This document shows, one piece after another, positions 25,845 through 34,904 of a DNA stretch of 64,000 nucleotides. Origin of the DNA: Halocatena pleomorpha. Lineage in GTDB: Archaea; Halobacteriota; Halobacteria; Halobacteriales; Haloarculaceae. A model generated the notes under the pieces. The model was not told where the DNA came from. It saw only the letters and a program-made list of their open reading frames with translations, and did no database searches. The position numbers and the translations under genes were made by a program. Each line of letters opens with the position of its first letter. Positions within the stretch are counted from its first letter, which is position 1. The stretch is taken from positions 1 to 64,000 of the forward strand of contig NZ_RRCH01000028.1 of NCBI RefSeq assembly GCF_003862495.1, given 5' to 3'.

Positions 25845-26765
25845 ATGACTGTAATCAAATTAGATGGCATCACAAAGAAATTCGGTTCCGTGACAGCCCT
25901 CGATAATCTTGACCTCACTGTAGAGAAAGGCGAGATCTATGGATTTCTCGGTCCCAACGGTTCCGGCAAATCAACCACCATCAACATCCTTCTTGACTTT
26001 ATCCAACCAACAAACGGTCAAGCAACCCTTTTCGGACAAGATGTCCATACAAACTCAGCCGCAATAAGAGATCGAATCGGTGTTCTCCCTGACGCGTACG
26101 ATACTTACGATCGACTTACTGGCCGCCAACACCTCGAATTTACCATCGAATCGAAAGGTGCGTCCGACGATCCAATGGAACTCCTCGAGCGAGTCGGTAT
26201 TCCCGAAGCAGCAGACCGTACCGCTGACGGCTACTCAAAAGGGATGACACAGCGCCTTGTTCTCAGCATGGCCCTCGTTGGTGATCCTGATTTGCTTATT
26301 CTCGACGAGCCCTCAACTGGACTTGATCCGAATGGAGCGCGTGAAATGCGCGAGATCATCATGGAACAAAATCAGCGTGGTGCAACGATTTTCTTCTCCA
26401 GTCATATCATGGAACAGGTTGAGGCAATCTGTGACCGTGTTGGTATCCTTTCCAATGGCACGCTCATCGCTGAGGACTCGATTCACGAACTGAGACAGCA
26501 GATGGACACCAAAACAACACTCACCCTTGTTGTTTCTGATGTTACTCCCGCAGTCGTTGACGCAGTTCAGAACTGTACTGGTGTTTCAAACGTGACGACA
26601 GGGAACGATCAGATATCAGTTTCGATCGCAGACGGATCGAAAGCGGCAGTAATCAACACGATTGAATCCTCTGCTGTCGAATTACAGGACTTCTCGACAA
26701 GCGAGGCGTCGTTGGAAGACCTCTTTACAGCGTACACGACAGAGCAAACGGAGGGATCCGCATGA
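25845..26765 (+). CDS. ABC transporter ATP-binding protein
   Basis: This 306-residue ATPase has Walker A GPNGSGKST (about residues 36-44), a Q-loop region before DQ-less VLPDAYDTYDRL, the signature YSKGMTQRL and Walker B LLILDEPSTGLDPNG. A D-loop and the switch His in FFSSHIMEQVE follow. A C-terminal extension of about 80 residues resembles the accessory domain of the CcmA/NosF exporter subfamily. It energises the permease encoded by the next gene, whose ATG overlaps its stop by four bases (ATGA at 26762-26765). The pair is the two-component exporter type known in haloarchaea; the substrate is unknown. Confidence 0.93.
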   Translation: MTVIKLDGITKKFGSVTALDNLDLTVEKGEIYGFLGPNGSGKSTTINILLDFIQPTNGQATLFGQDVHTNSAAIRDRIGVLPDAYDTYDRLTGRQHLEFTIESKGASDDPMELLERVGIPEAADRTADGYSKGMTQRLVLSMALVGDPDLLILDEPSTGLDPNGAREMREIIMEQNQRGATIFFSSHIMEQVEAICDRVGILSNGTLIAEDSIHELRQQMDTKTTLTLVVSDVTPAVVDAVQNCTGVSNVTTGNDQISVSIADGSKAAVINTIESSAVELQDFSTSEASLEDLFTAYTTEQTEGSA

Positions 26766-27586
26766 GTTGGAGTGTAATAGCAAAAAAAGAGCTGCGGGAC
26801 GCCAGCCGGTCCCGACGATTGTTCGCTCTGATCGTCACATTCGTTCTCTTTTTTGCCGGCGCAGCCTTCGTCATTATCAAAGTCATGAATACTTTTGGAG
26901 GGAACGTGTCTCCGGAGACCCCTGCTATCCTCTCGCTGACCATTCCTCTCGGAATTTTCCTCCCTGCAGTCGGAATCTTTTCAGGTTATAGATCTATTGT
27001 TGGTGAGCGAGAATCCGGGAGCTTGAAACTTCTGCTCTCGTTGCCGCACTCACGTACAGACGTTGTTCTCGGCAAGTTCCTTGGTCGAACGGCCCTCGTC
27101 GGATCTGCAACGCTTATTGGGTTTCTCGTTGGAGGGATCGTTACGGTCGCTCTCGGAGCGGAACTGCCAATTGTTGACTATCTGTCTTTAATCGTGCTAT
27201 CAGTTGTGCTCGGTGCCGCATTCGTTAGCATCAGTGTCGGGTTTTCTGCGAGTATTCGGTCAGAGGACCTGATCGTGTTCATCGGATTTGGATTGGTTCT
27301 TCTCTTTACTATGTTATGGGGGGTGCTCACCAGTCTGATCGGTATGCTTCTCCGTCGTTATGATCTTGGATCACAGACGTTCCAGGCTGATATCGTATCG
27401 TTCATCCGTGCGCTGAACCCACAAAGGGGCTTTAATTCTGCCTATTCATCCCTCTCAATGCTGAATAATACATCGGGTGATGTCTTTTGGCAGGAAGGCT
27501 GGTTCGGGTTTATCGTTCTCGCATTTTGGATAGTTGTTCCACTTGCGTTCGGAATGTGGCGGTTCAATCGTACCGAACTCACCTAG
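26762..27586 (+). CDS. ABC transporter permease (NosY/ABC-2 type)
   Basis: This 274-residue membrane protein has six predicted helices, starting MSWSVIAKKELRDASRSRRL and a first helix near 20-40. The cytoplasmic loop GYRSIVGERESGSLKLLLSLPHSRTDVVLGK is the conserved coupling motif of ABC-2 permeases related to NosY. The 4-base overlap with the ATPase gene shows coupled translation. With the Yip1-like gene it forms a three-gene operon. The direction is inferred to be export, or membrane-protein maturation as for NosFY. The central loop near residues 195-235 is unusually long between helices. Confidence 0.9.
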   Translation: MSWSVIAKKELRDASRSRRLFALIVTFVLFFAGAAFVIIKVMNTFGGNVSPETPAILSLTIPLGIFLPAVGIFSGYRSIVGERESGSLKLLLSLPHSRTDVVLGKFLGRTALVGSATLIGFLVGGIVTVALGAELPIVDYLSLIVLSVVLGAAFVSISVGFSASIRSEDLIVFIGFGLVLLFTMLWGVLTSLIGMLLRRYDLGSQTFQADIVSFIRALNPQRGFNSAYSSLSMLNNTSGDVFWQEGWFGFIVLAFWIVVPLAFGMWRFNRTELT

Positions 27587-27646
27587 GGAAATCCAGTATT
27601 ATAGCCATTGAGGGAATAGTACGTTATTCAAATGCGGCTACTAGCG

Positions 27647-27934
27647 TTAGATCGCGTCGTTAGGGGCGTGTGCCTCTTGCATCCGCTGTGCTTCGGCAGC
27701 ATACCGTTCTTGGAGGTCGGAATCATCGACGGAGCCGAGATTCTCAGGAGCAGCGTTGACTGCTGCTGTGGTGTCGCGCATTTCGGTAAAGGAGGGCAGT
27801 GCTCGCTCCTTCCGGTAGTCCTGCTTGCCGTCCGTGGTCGCGTAGGTGAGAATAATCAAGTTCTGCTCGTCGTCGGAGTAGGTGCGTTCAACTAACCACA
27901 CGCGCGTATCGTTGTTCGATTGCTCCGGCACCAT
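27647..27934 (-). CDS. small acidic haloarchaeal protein of unknown function
   Basis: This 95-residue soluble protein reads RVWLVERTYSDDEQNLIILTY and YRKERALPSFTEM, then a helical C-terminus (LQERYAAEAQRMQEAHAP). Composition and codon use are those of real haloarchaeal genes. The N-terminal strand-rich half recalls small conserved haloarchaeal proteins, but I cannot name a domain. It is convergent with the ABC permease, with a 60-base gap, and divergent from the small ORF and lipoprotein gene on the other side. Confidence 0.68.
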   Translation of the reverse strand: MVPEQSNNDTRVWLVERTYSDDEQNLIILTYATTDGKQDYRKERALPSFTEMRDTTAAVNAAPENLGSVDDSDLQERYAAEAQRMQEAHAPNDAI

Positions 27935-28084
27935 TTTTTAACCGGAATAGTCGTCGTGTTCTGCTCTAGCATCTATCATAGTACCCATAATATTTCTTAT
28001 AATAACTCACAACGCATACGAATAAGTACGAAACGAAGACCCAGAAGTACGTATATCGACCGGTTTGTTACTATTTTAAGAGAT

Positions 28085-28096
28085 AAATATATAATA
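28085..28096 (+). promoter_or_regulatory. TATA box for the 28125 small ORF and lipoprotein unit
   Basis: AAATATATAATA is centred about 35 bases before ATG 28125, with no other gene between. It would start a transcript that includes the small ORF and the overlapping Tat lipoprotein gene. Confidence 0.4.
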
Positions 28097-28124
28097 ATCC
28101 AATCCATGTATAGTATGTATAGTT

Positions 28125-28247
28125 ATGGTTAGTCGGTTGGGACGGTCTGATATTTTACAAGAACAATATCAAAAGCTCCAGACTAGTGATCATAGTCAAA
28201 ATAGTTGGGAGGATATGACTAAGGAGGAGGTTAATGGCATCCAATAA
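28125..28247 (+). CDS. small ORF overlapping the Tat lipoprotein gene
   Basis: This 40-residue polar peptide (MVSRLGRSDILQEQYQKL to EEVNGIQ) stops 14 bases inside the following gene, in another frame. A strong Shine-Dalgarno AAGGAGGAGG (28221-28230) lies within its last codons, four bases before the next ATG at 28234. This fits translational coupling. A TATA box lies about 35 bases upstream. I do not recognise a family. It could be a leader peptide or a genuine microprotein; the alternative is chance. Confidence 0.45.
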   Translation: MVSRLGRSDILQEQYQKLQTSDHSQNSWEDMTKEEVNGIQ

Positions 28248-29529
28248 ATCACTAACAAGACGACGATTTGTAACGCTCACGGCAACGACAAGTACGAGTA
28301 TGGCGTTAGCGGGGTGTGGCGCTGACCAATTACCCATAGAGGATGAGGACAAGGCGAAAACCGACACTGAAACGCCTCCTCCGACTCAGCGGGAGAAAAC
28401 TACTACAGCAGAACACGAAGTAGATGTAGAGCCGGGGAGCCATCCACGAACGGACTACCAATTAGCCGTTCAGGACAAACGTTGGAACACATACCCCCTC
28501 TGGATCGATCAGAACGGTCGGATGTACGGACGCTCCGGCACCGACGTGACGGTCAGCGACGACTGGTATCAGACTACCGAGGTGCTGTTTTCGTTCGAAG
28601 ATATAGATGACGACCATGTCCAAATGGTCATTGTTCCAGAGAGCGGGAACATCATCACGGCGGTGGGGGGCCGGGGAGACACCGGAGGACGAATCTATCG
28701 CCTTCGTGATGATCTCAGCGGGGCAGAGAAGCTGTATCAGTTCGAATACGGCCGCGCCATGCCCGGCATGGGTCACGCAGTCTACGACGACATCATCGTT
28801 CTCTCGTGTTATGCGCTCTCGGATTTCGAGGCGGAGCAGTATGCCAACGAGGTGATTCTCTCGACCGACGGTGGTCAATCGTTCAACCGCATTCTCAAAG
28901 CCCCTCTCAAGACCACAGACGCAGCAAACCTCCACATTCACGATGTTGAATACGATCCGTACGCCGACCGGATCTGGGTGGTGGTTGGTGACAATGGTAA
29001 CACACAACTGTACTGGAGCGACGATCTCGGCAGTTCGTGGGAGACGATCGCAGAACAAGGTGAGGTTACCATGCTGACCCAGATCGCTGCCTTCAAAGAC
29101 TGCGTCGCGTTCGGTACTGACGGCACTCCGGAGGGAATCATCCGCTGGGAGCGTGAGAAACCCACCGACAAACCGGACGGAGTGGATGACCTCGTTCGTC
29201 CGTACGTTAAGATAGAGACGGATCCGACGGACGACACGATGGAAATGTACGCCCGTGGGCGCTGGCACATTCGGGAAGACGACGGACGCGAACTCTGTTT
29301 GATGGCGTTCGGCTACTCTCCAATGGACACGGGAACGGATTCAGTCGTGCTCGCCAGCGTCAACGGAGCCGAATGGTACGAGCTGTACCGGACGGAGACC
29401 CGAAAGATCCTGCTCACCAACGTCTTCGGACCGCTGTCGATGGATGGTCCTCGACACACAGTCGTATCCGATAGCGCCCAAAGTGAGGGCTATCAAATCA
29501 ACGCGACGGTGCCGAAGTTCTGGGCGTAA
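28234..29529 (+). CDS. Tat-exported lipoprotein with sialidase/BNR-like propeller
   Basis: This 431-residue protein has a twin-arginine signal (TRRRFVTLTATTSTSMALAG) ending in a lipobox Cys at about residue 28. An acidic and Thr-rich linker (about 30-60) precedes the main domain. That domain shows repeated strand-turn units with S-x-D-x-G-x-S/T-F and S-D-D-x-G-S-S-W motifs (LSTDGGQSFNRIL, YWSDDLGSSWETIAEQG). These are the Asp-box repeats of BNR/sialidase-type beta-propellers. A carbohydrate-binding or structural surface role is likely; catalytic residues were not identified. The start is fixed by a near-perfect Shine-Dalgarno overlapping the preceding small ORF. Confidence 0.8.
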   Translation: MASNKSLTRRRFVTLTATTSTSMALAGCGADQLPIEDEDKAKTDTETPPPTQREKTTTAEHEVDVEPGSHPRTDYQLAVQDKRWNTYPLWIDQNGRMYGRSGTDVTVSDDWYQTTEVLFSFEDIDDDHVQMVIVPESGNIITAVGGRGDTGGRIYRLRDDLSGAEKLYQFEYGRAMPGMGHAVYDDIIVLSCYALSDFEAEQYANEVILSTDGGQSFNRILKAPLKTTDAANLHIHDVEYDPYADRIWVVVGDNGNTQLYWSDDLGSSWETIAEQGEVTMLTQIAAFKDCVAFGTDGTPEGIIRWEREKPTDKPDGVDDLVRPYVKIETDPTDDTMEMYARGRWHIREDDGRELCLMAFGYSPMDTGTDSVVLASVNGAEWYELYRTETRKILLTNVFGPLSMDGPRHTVVSDSAQSEGYQINATVPKFWA

Positions 29530-29727
29530 CAGAAGCTTCGGCAATGGAACGGTGTTGTTCTCAAGACAGTCTCATGTGGATAACGCGCCTGAACTAGTAA
29601 CTCAAGCCGCCAATTTTCGGTGGTTGAGACTAAGAACGGTGCTGTCTCCTCGTACTGTAGTACAGGGGTTTTGCACCTGAAATTTAAAATAAGCCGCCTT
29701 TTTATTCACGCAGAGATATTGATACCC

Positions 29728-32421
29728 ATGGCCGAAAACGCTTCTCTCACAAATTTTATAGATGAAGGTGAAAGTAAACGACCTCCAGAAGAAGCAGCAG
29801 CCATTGCTGGGAACACCACTGACAGCGAGGCCGCAGAGATAATCAATAAGTCAGAGTATCGTTATCCTGCGTCTGATGGCACGATCGACATCGCGGTCAT
29901 GCAGGTGAACTACACCATCGAGGGGAGAGGTGACGACCAACATCCGGTCCTTCATGTATTCGGACGAACAGCAGACAACGAAACTGAACATGTGCGCGTC
30001 CGGGAGTTTCGACCGTATTTTTACGCCCCAACCGAATCGCTTGATCATCCCCCAGAAGACGACTATGACCGTCTGACCGGCAGCGAAGATGGATACGAAA
30101 GCATTCGGGGCCAACCACTGACGAAAGTGTTCGGTCGAACACCTCCGGATGTCGGGGAGTTGCGGGACCATTTTGACCACTACGAAGCCGATATCCTCTT
30201 TCCGAACCGACTTCTCATCGATAAAAACATCACGAGCGGTATTCGTGTTCCTGAGTGCCGCAAAGATAACGGTACCATCGAGATCCCACACGAGGAGATT
30301 GAGACTGTCCCTGTCGACGCCGACCTGCGAATCAACACGTTCGACATCGAGGTCGATGACCGCAACGGCTTTCCCGAAGACGGTGAGGAGCCGATCGTCT
30401 GTCTCACTAGCCACGATTCCTACGACGACCAGTACACCGTCTGGCTGTACGAGTCTCCCACTGGAACGTCGGGACCCGACGAACTGTCCGAGTATGACCC
30501 CCATAACGGACCGATCGACGCGGACGTTCGATCGTTCGAGAGTGAAGAGGGGATGCTCGCCGCGTTTATCGATTACATCGAGGCGACCGACCCGGACGTG
30601 TTGACCGGGTGGAACTTCACTGATTTCGATATGCCGTATCTCGTCGACCGGTTGAAACAACTCGGAGGTGACGGAGCACTCGACCCAGATCGGCTCTCAC
30701 GAGTGAACGAGGTGTGGCTCGACGATTGGTACGGGCCAAACGTGAAAGGCCGGGTGGTGTTCGATCTGTTGGACGGGTACAAGCGCACGCAGTTCACAGA
30801 GCTCGAATCTTACCGGTTGGACGCCGTCGGTGAGGTTGAGCTTGGAATCGGCAAGGAACGCTATCCGGGCGACATCGGTGATCTTTGGGAGGACGATCCT
30901 GAGCGATTGCTTGAATACAACCTGCGGGATGTTGAGCTGTGTGTTGAACTCGATCGGAAACAGGGGATCATTCCTTTTTGGGAAGAAGTCGCCACGTTCG
31001 TCGGCTGCAAGCTTGAGGACGCGATCACCCCGGGTGACGCGGTTGATCTGTACATTCTCCACAAAGTACACGGCGACTTGGTATTGCCCTCGAAAGGTTC
31101 CGTCGACGCAGAAGACTATGAGGGTGGCGCGGTGTTCGAACCGATCACTGGTGTCAAGGAGATGGTGAGCGTGCTTGACCTGAAGAGCCTCTATCCGATG
31201 GCGATGGTTACTATCAACGCCAGTCCCGAAACCAAAGTCAGTCCGGAGTATGACGGTGATGTGTACGAGGCACCCAACGGAACACTGTTCCGGAAAGAGC
31301 CTGACGGCATTATCCGGGAAATGGTTAATGAGTTGCTCTCTGAGCGCGACGAGAAGAAAACCCGTCGCGACGAACACGATCCTGGCAGCGAGGCATACGA
31401 GACCTACGATCGGCAACAATCAGCTGTGAAGGTCTTGATGAACTCGCTGTACGGCGTCCTCGGCTGGGAGCGATTCCGTCTCTACGATATGGAGATGGGT
31501 GCTGCAGTGACGGCAACCGGACGGGAAGTCATTAAATACACTGAAGAAGCCGCCAATAAACACGACAAAGACGTTGTATATGGCGACACAGATTCTGTCA
31601 TGATTGAATTTGGACAGGAAGTGTCGAAAGCTGAAGCCATCAATCAGTCGTTTGAGTTGGCAGAGCAGATTAACGAGGCCTACGAAGCGTTCGCTGGTGA
31701 GGAGTTGAACGCCCAGGAGCATCGGTTTGAGATCGAGTTCGAGAAACTGTACCGTCGCTTTTTCCAGGCCGGTCGGAAAAAGCGGTACGCCGGCCACATC
31801 ATCTGGAAAGAGGGTAAAGATGTCGATGATATCGATATCACGGGCTTTGAATACAAGCGCTCTGACATCGCACCGATCACCAAGGAAGTCCAGCGCGAAG
31901 TCATCGAGTTGATCGTGACGAGCGACGGCAAGGAGTATCAAGACGCAGTGGCCGACTACGTGCACGACGTAATCGAAGGATTCCAGAGCGGGGAGATTTC
32001 AGTTGAAGAAGTGGGGATCCCAGGGGGGATCGGTAAACGTTTGAGCAACTATGATGTGGATCGAGCCCACGTTCGAGGAGCGAAATACGCCAACGCGATG
32101 CTCGGGACGAACTTCGCGCGTGGCTCAAAACCAAAACGGATCTATCTTGATCGGGTCCACCCCGACTTCTTTACGCAGATCGAATCTGAGGGTCGAATTT
32201 CGAATGGTGAACGTGATCTCTACACCGAATTCAAGAGGGAACAAGATGTCATCTGCATCGAGTACGCCGATCAGTTGCCCGATGAGTTCAGTGTCGAGTG
32301 GGACGAAATGCTCGACAAAACACTCAAAAACCCCATCGAGCGTATTCTTGAGGCTATCGGCATCTCATGGGACGAAGTCAAAACAGGACAGCAACAAACG
32401 GGACTTGGACAGTACAGCTGA
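29728..32421 (+). CDS. DNA polymerase family B (PolB2-type)
   Basis: This 897-residue polymerase has the 3'-5' exonuclease motifs FDIEVDDRNG (about 205), NFTDFDMPY (about 296) and YNLRDVELC (about 397). The polymerase motifs are A, LDLKSLYPMAM (about 484); B, KVLMNSLYGVLG (about 568); and C, YGDTDSVMIEF (about 617). All catalytic Asps are present and there is no intein. In motif A, DLKSLYPM replaces the usual D-x-x-SLYPS. It is shorter than typical replicative haloarchaeal PolB, and such second B-type polymerases are known from haloarchaeal plasmids and viruses, so a mobile origin is possible. ATG 29728 is preferred; an AATTTAAAATAAG stretch lies about 40 bases before it. Confidence 0.9.
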   Translation: MAENASLTNFIDEGESKRPPEEAAAIAGNTTDSEAAEIINKSEYRYPASDGTIDIAVMQVNYTIEGRGDDQHPVLHVFGRTADNETEHVRVREFRPYFYAPTESLDHPPEDDYDRLTGSEDGYESIRGQPLTKVFGRTPPDVGELRDHFDHYEADILFPNRLLIDKNITSGIRVPECRKDNGTIEIPHEEIETVPVDADLRINTFDIEVDDRNGFPEDGEEPIVCLTSHDSYDDQYTVWLYESPTGTSGPDELSEYDPHNGPIDADVRSFESEEGMLAAFIDYIEATDPDVLTGWNFTDFDMPYLVDRLKQLGGDGALDPDRLSRVNEVWLDDWYGPNVKGRVVFDLLDGYKRTQFTELESYRLDAVGEVELGIGKERYPGDIGDLWEDDPERLLEYNLRDVELCVELDRKQGIIPFWEEVATFVGCKLEDAITPGDAVDLYILHKVHGDLVLPSKGSVDAEDYEGGAVFEPITGVKEMVSVLDLKSLYPMAMVTINASPETKVSPEYDGDVYEAPNGTLFRKEPDGIIREMVNELLSERDEKKTRRDEHDPGSEAYETYDRQQSAVKVLMNSLYGVLGWERFRLYDMEMGAAVTATGREVIKYTEEAANKHDKDVVYGDTDSVMIEFGQEVSKAEAINQSFELAEQINEAYEAFAGEELNAQEHRFEIEFEKLYRRFFQAGRKKRYAGHIIWKEGKDVDDIDITGFEYKRSDIAPITKEVQREVIELIVTSDGKEYQDAVADYVHDVIEGFQSGEISVEEVGIPGGIGKRLSNYDVDRAHVRGAKYANAMLGTNFARGSKPKRIYLDRVHPDFFTQIESEGRISNGERDLYTEFKREQDVICIEYADQLPDEFSVEWDEMLDKTLKNPIERILEAIGISWDEVKTGQQQTGLGQYS

Positions 32422-32532
32422 TCCTCTTACTCGCGGAGTATATTCAGGTGTTAGCGGGTGGTACGACTATGGACAGCCTGTCCCACCGAGACAGACACAA
32501 TTAATTTACTGGTAGAAATCGAAATTTCGATC

Positions 32533-33615
32533 ATGGGGGAACATCCAAACAGCGACAGCATGAGGTCAGACGACACACTCCGAATCGGGCTTAACGGCTT
32601 CGGGCGGATCGGTCGAGCCGTCTTTCGCGCGTCGTTGTCCGATGATACCGTCGAGATTGTCGCCATCAACGACGTGATGGACGACGACGACATGGAGTAT
32701 TTACTCCGGTACGACTCGGTTCATGGTCAACTCGAAGGGGTCTCACGCAACGGAGATATCCTTTCTGTCGGCTCTCGGCAAATCCAATTGCTTTCGGAGC
32801 ACGAACCCTCCGCGCTCCCATGGGACGAGATTGGTATCGACGTTGCCATCGAAGCAACGGGCTTGTTCCGGACACACGAGGAGGCAGCACAGCACCTCCA
32901 AGCGGGTGCCGAGAAGGTCATCATCTCGGCTCCACCAAAAGGCGAGACGACAGTTCCGATGTTCATCTACGGCGTCAATCATGCGGAGTACGACGGTGAA
33001 GATGTCATCTCGAACGCTTCCTGCACCACGAATTCCGTCGTACCGGTCGTGAAGGTGCTCAATGAGGCGTTCGGTATTGAATCTGGCTTACTCACAACCG
33101 TCCACGCATACACCGGTAGCCAAGGGTTAGTAGATGGTCCGCTCGCAAAGCGCCGTCGTGGCCGTGCAGCCGCCGAAAATATCGTTCCGACCACGACAGG
33201 TGCCGCAGTTGCCACGACAGAAATCCTGCCCGAACTCAAGGGTAAACTCGACGGGATGGCGATGCGTGTCCCGGTTCCGGACGGATCGATTACCGATCTC
33301 ACTATCAGCCTCGAAACCGATATTACGAAAAGTGAAGTGGCTGATGCCTTCCGCGACGCGGCTGACAACGACCTTGCAGGCATTCTCGGCTATACGGATG
33401 AGGAGATCGTTTCACAGGACATCATCGGACTACCGCTTGCGTCATACATCGATCTCGAATCCTTGATGGTCGTAGCGGGCAACCTCGTGAAGGTTCTGAC
33501 GTGGTACGACAACGAATATGGCTATTCGACTCAGATGCTAAATCTCGCGGCGTATATCGCTACCGAAACCGGAGTCATGGAATCAAAAGAAGCAGTCCAC
33601 ACTAACACCAACTAA
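32533..33615 (+). CDS. gap: type I glyceraldehyde-3-phosphate dehydrogenase
   Basis: This 360-residue protein is the bacterial/eukaryotic type I enzyme, not the archaeal type II. It has GLNGFGRIGRAVFRAS at the NAD site, then INDVMDDDDMEYLLRYDSVHG. The catalytic SNASCTTN holds the active Cys, and TVHAYTGSQGLVDG holds the catalytic His. It ends with WYDNEYGYSTQML. The acidic residue after the second strand (IND) favours NAD+. It oxidises glyceraldehyde-3-phosphate to 1,3-bisphosphoglycerate in the lower glycolytic path. Haloarchaea are known to use type I for catabolism. The next gene downstream is a decayed phosphoglycerate kinase, whose product should be the next step. Confidence 0.93.
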   Translation: MGEHPNSDSMRSDDTLRIGLNGFGRIGRAVFRASLSDDTVEIVAINDVMDDDDMEYLLRYDSVHGQLEGVSRNGDILSVGSRQIQLLSEHEPSALPWDEIGIDVAIEATGLFRTHEEAAQHLQAGAEKVIISAPPKGETTVPMFIYGVNHAEYDGEDVISNASCTTNSVVPVVKVLNEAFGIESGLLTTVHAYTGSQGLVDGPLAKRRRGRAAAENIVPTTTGAAVATTEILPELKGKLDGMAMRVPVPDGSITDLTISLETDITKSEVADAFRDAADNDLAGILGYTDEEIVSQDIIGLPLASYIDLESLMVVAGNLVKVLTWYDNEYGYSTQMLNLAAYIATETGVMESKEAVHTNTN

Positions 33616-33657
33616 CTTGTCAGATGAACGATGGCAGGCCCCTGAACACTGAAACCC

Positions 33658-34628
33658 ATGACCATGTTTCAAACTATCGACGATCCTGAAAAACGACAGC
33701 AGTTGCTATACTGGAACTGCTTGACGACAACCACGCAATCGCTCTGATCGCTCATCAGGGACGGCTGGGTTAAAGCACGTTGACATCTCTTATGCAACAT
33801 GCCGATATTCTCGCAAATCTCCCTGAGCGCGAGATTGACTTCATTTCCGACACCTACGGTGAGTCCGCACTCGCAGCGATCAATAACCTTGAACCGGGTG
33901 ACGTACTCCTTTTTGAGAACGTGTGGATGTGTGATGGAGAACTACCTGAAGCGGAACCGGATATCACGGCTTAAACAGAGTTCGTTCAAACGCTTGCACC
34001 GGAATTTGACGCTTACGTCGACGACGCATACTCTTCTGCCCACCGTTCTCACGCCTCGATTGTCGGCTTCCCGTGCGTCACGGACGCCTACGCGGGTCGC
34101 GTGATGGAACGCGAATATGTGGCAAACTCCGCCCTTCAAGCGAGAGAGTTCGATGGCACCGTCACGATGGTTTTGGGCAGGGTGAAACCTGAAGATTCTA
34201 TTCGGGTAATCGACCGAGCCGACGATACGGCCGATCAGTTCTGTCTCAGCGGGATCATCGGAGAACTTTTTCTGCGGGCTGACGGGTACAACGTCGGCTG
34301 CGATATTGAGGAAACGACCTATTTCGACATCGGCTCCGAAACAGCCAAGCACTATGCCGATCTCGTTTCTACATCCGAGGCCGTCTTCGTTAAGGGCGCG
34401 CTCGGCGTTTTCGAGGACGAACGGTTTGCCGACGGTACGGTCGAGGGTCTCTCAGCAATCGCTGACAGTGACTGTTTGTCAGTCATTGGCGGAGGAGACA
34501 CATCCCGCTCGATCGAATTGTTTGACTTCGATGAAGATGACTTCTCACGCGTCTCGATCGCTGGCGGGGCATACGTTCGTGCACTCACTGGCGAACCGTT
34601 TGTTGGTGTCGACGTGCTCGAACGCTGA
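33658..34628 (+). pseudogene. pgk: phosphoglycerate kinase, degraded
   Basis: Reading across frames gives MTMFQTIDDPEKRQQLL, then ELLDDNHAIALIAHQGRLG, TSLMQHADILANLPEREIDF, EFVQTLAPEFDAYVDDAYSSAH and HASIVGFPCVTDAYAGR. The C-terminal SVIGGGDTSRSIEL and VSIAGGAYVRALTGEP close it, all haloarchaeal Pgk blocks. The gene is broken in several ways. The first piece is in another frame. The region with the R-x-D-x-N substrate motif is deleted (near 33713). TAA stops occur at 33771-33773 and 33972-33974. About 60 residues are missing between CDIEETTYF and DIGSETAKHYAD. Only 34101-34628 could still be read from an ATG. It follows type I gap, in the position of a former gap-pgk pair, so an active Pgk must be encoded elsewhere. 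Confidence 0.85.
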
Positions 34629-34904
34629 ATCTGTGTCCAACAGAAACCAGAAGTAGTAGCATCTGTTAATTTATTATAATATTAATGAAATATTATCAGC
34701 GACCGACTGGCATCACGATGAAGTTGGATTGGTAACGTTCGGCGTGTTTCGCTTCCACAAACAGACTGTATTGTCTCAGCGAGCAACCAATCAGTGCTCG
34801 CTTGGGTAAGAGGATGTCATACTGCAGTGTTGAATCAACCAATCGGCAGTGAATAGAGACCAATGTGCGTCTCATTATTTGAGGATCGCTCACGTTATCT
34901 CGTG

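Noticed and set aside
29728-32421. intein in the DNA polymerase
   Set aside because: Motifs A, B and C are uninterrupted and the length fits an intein-free PolB.
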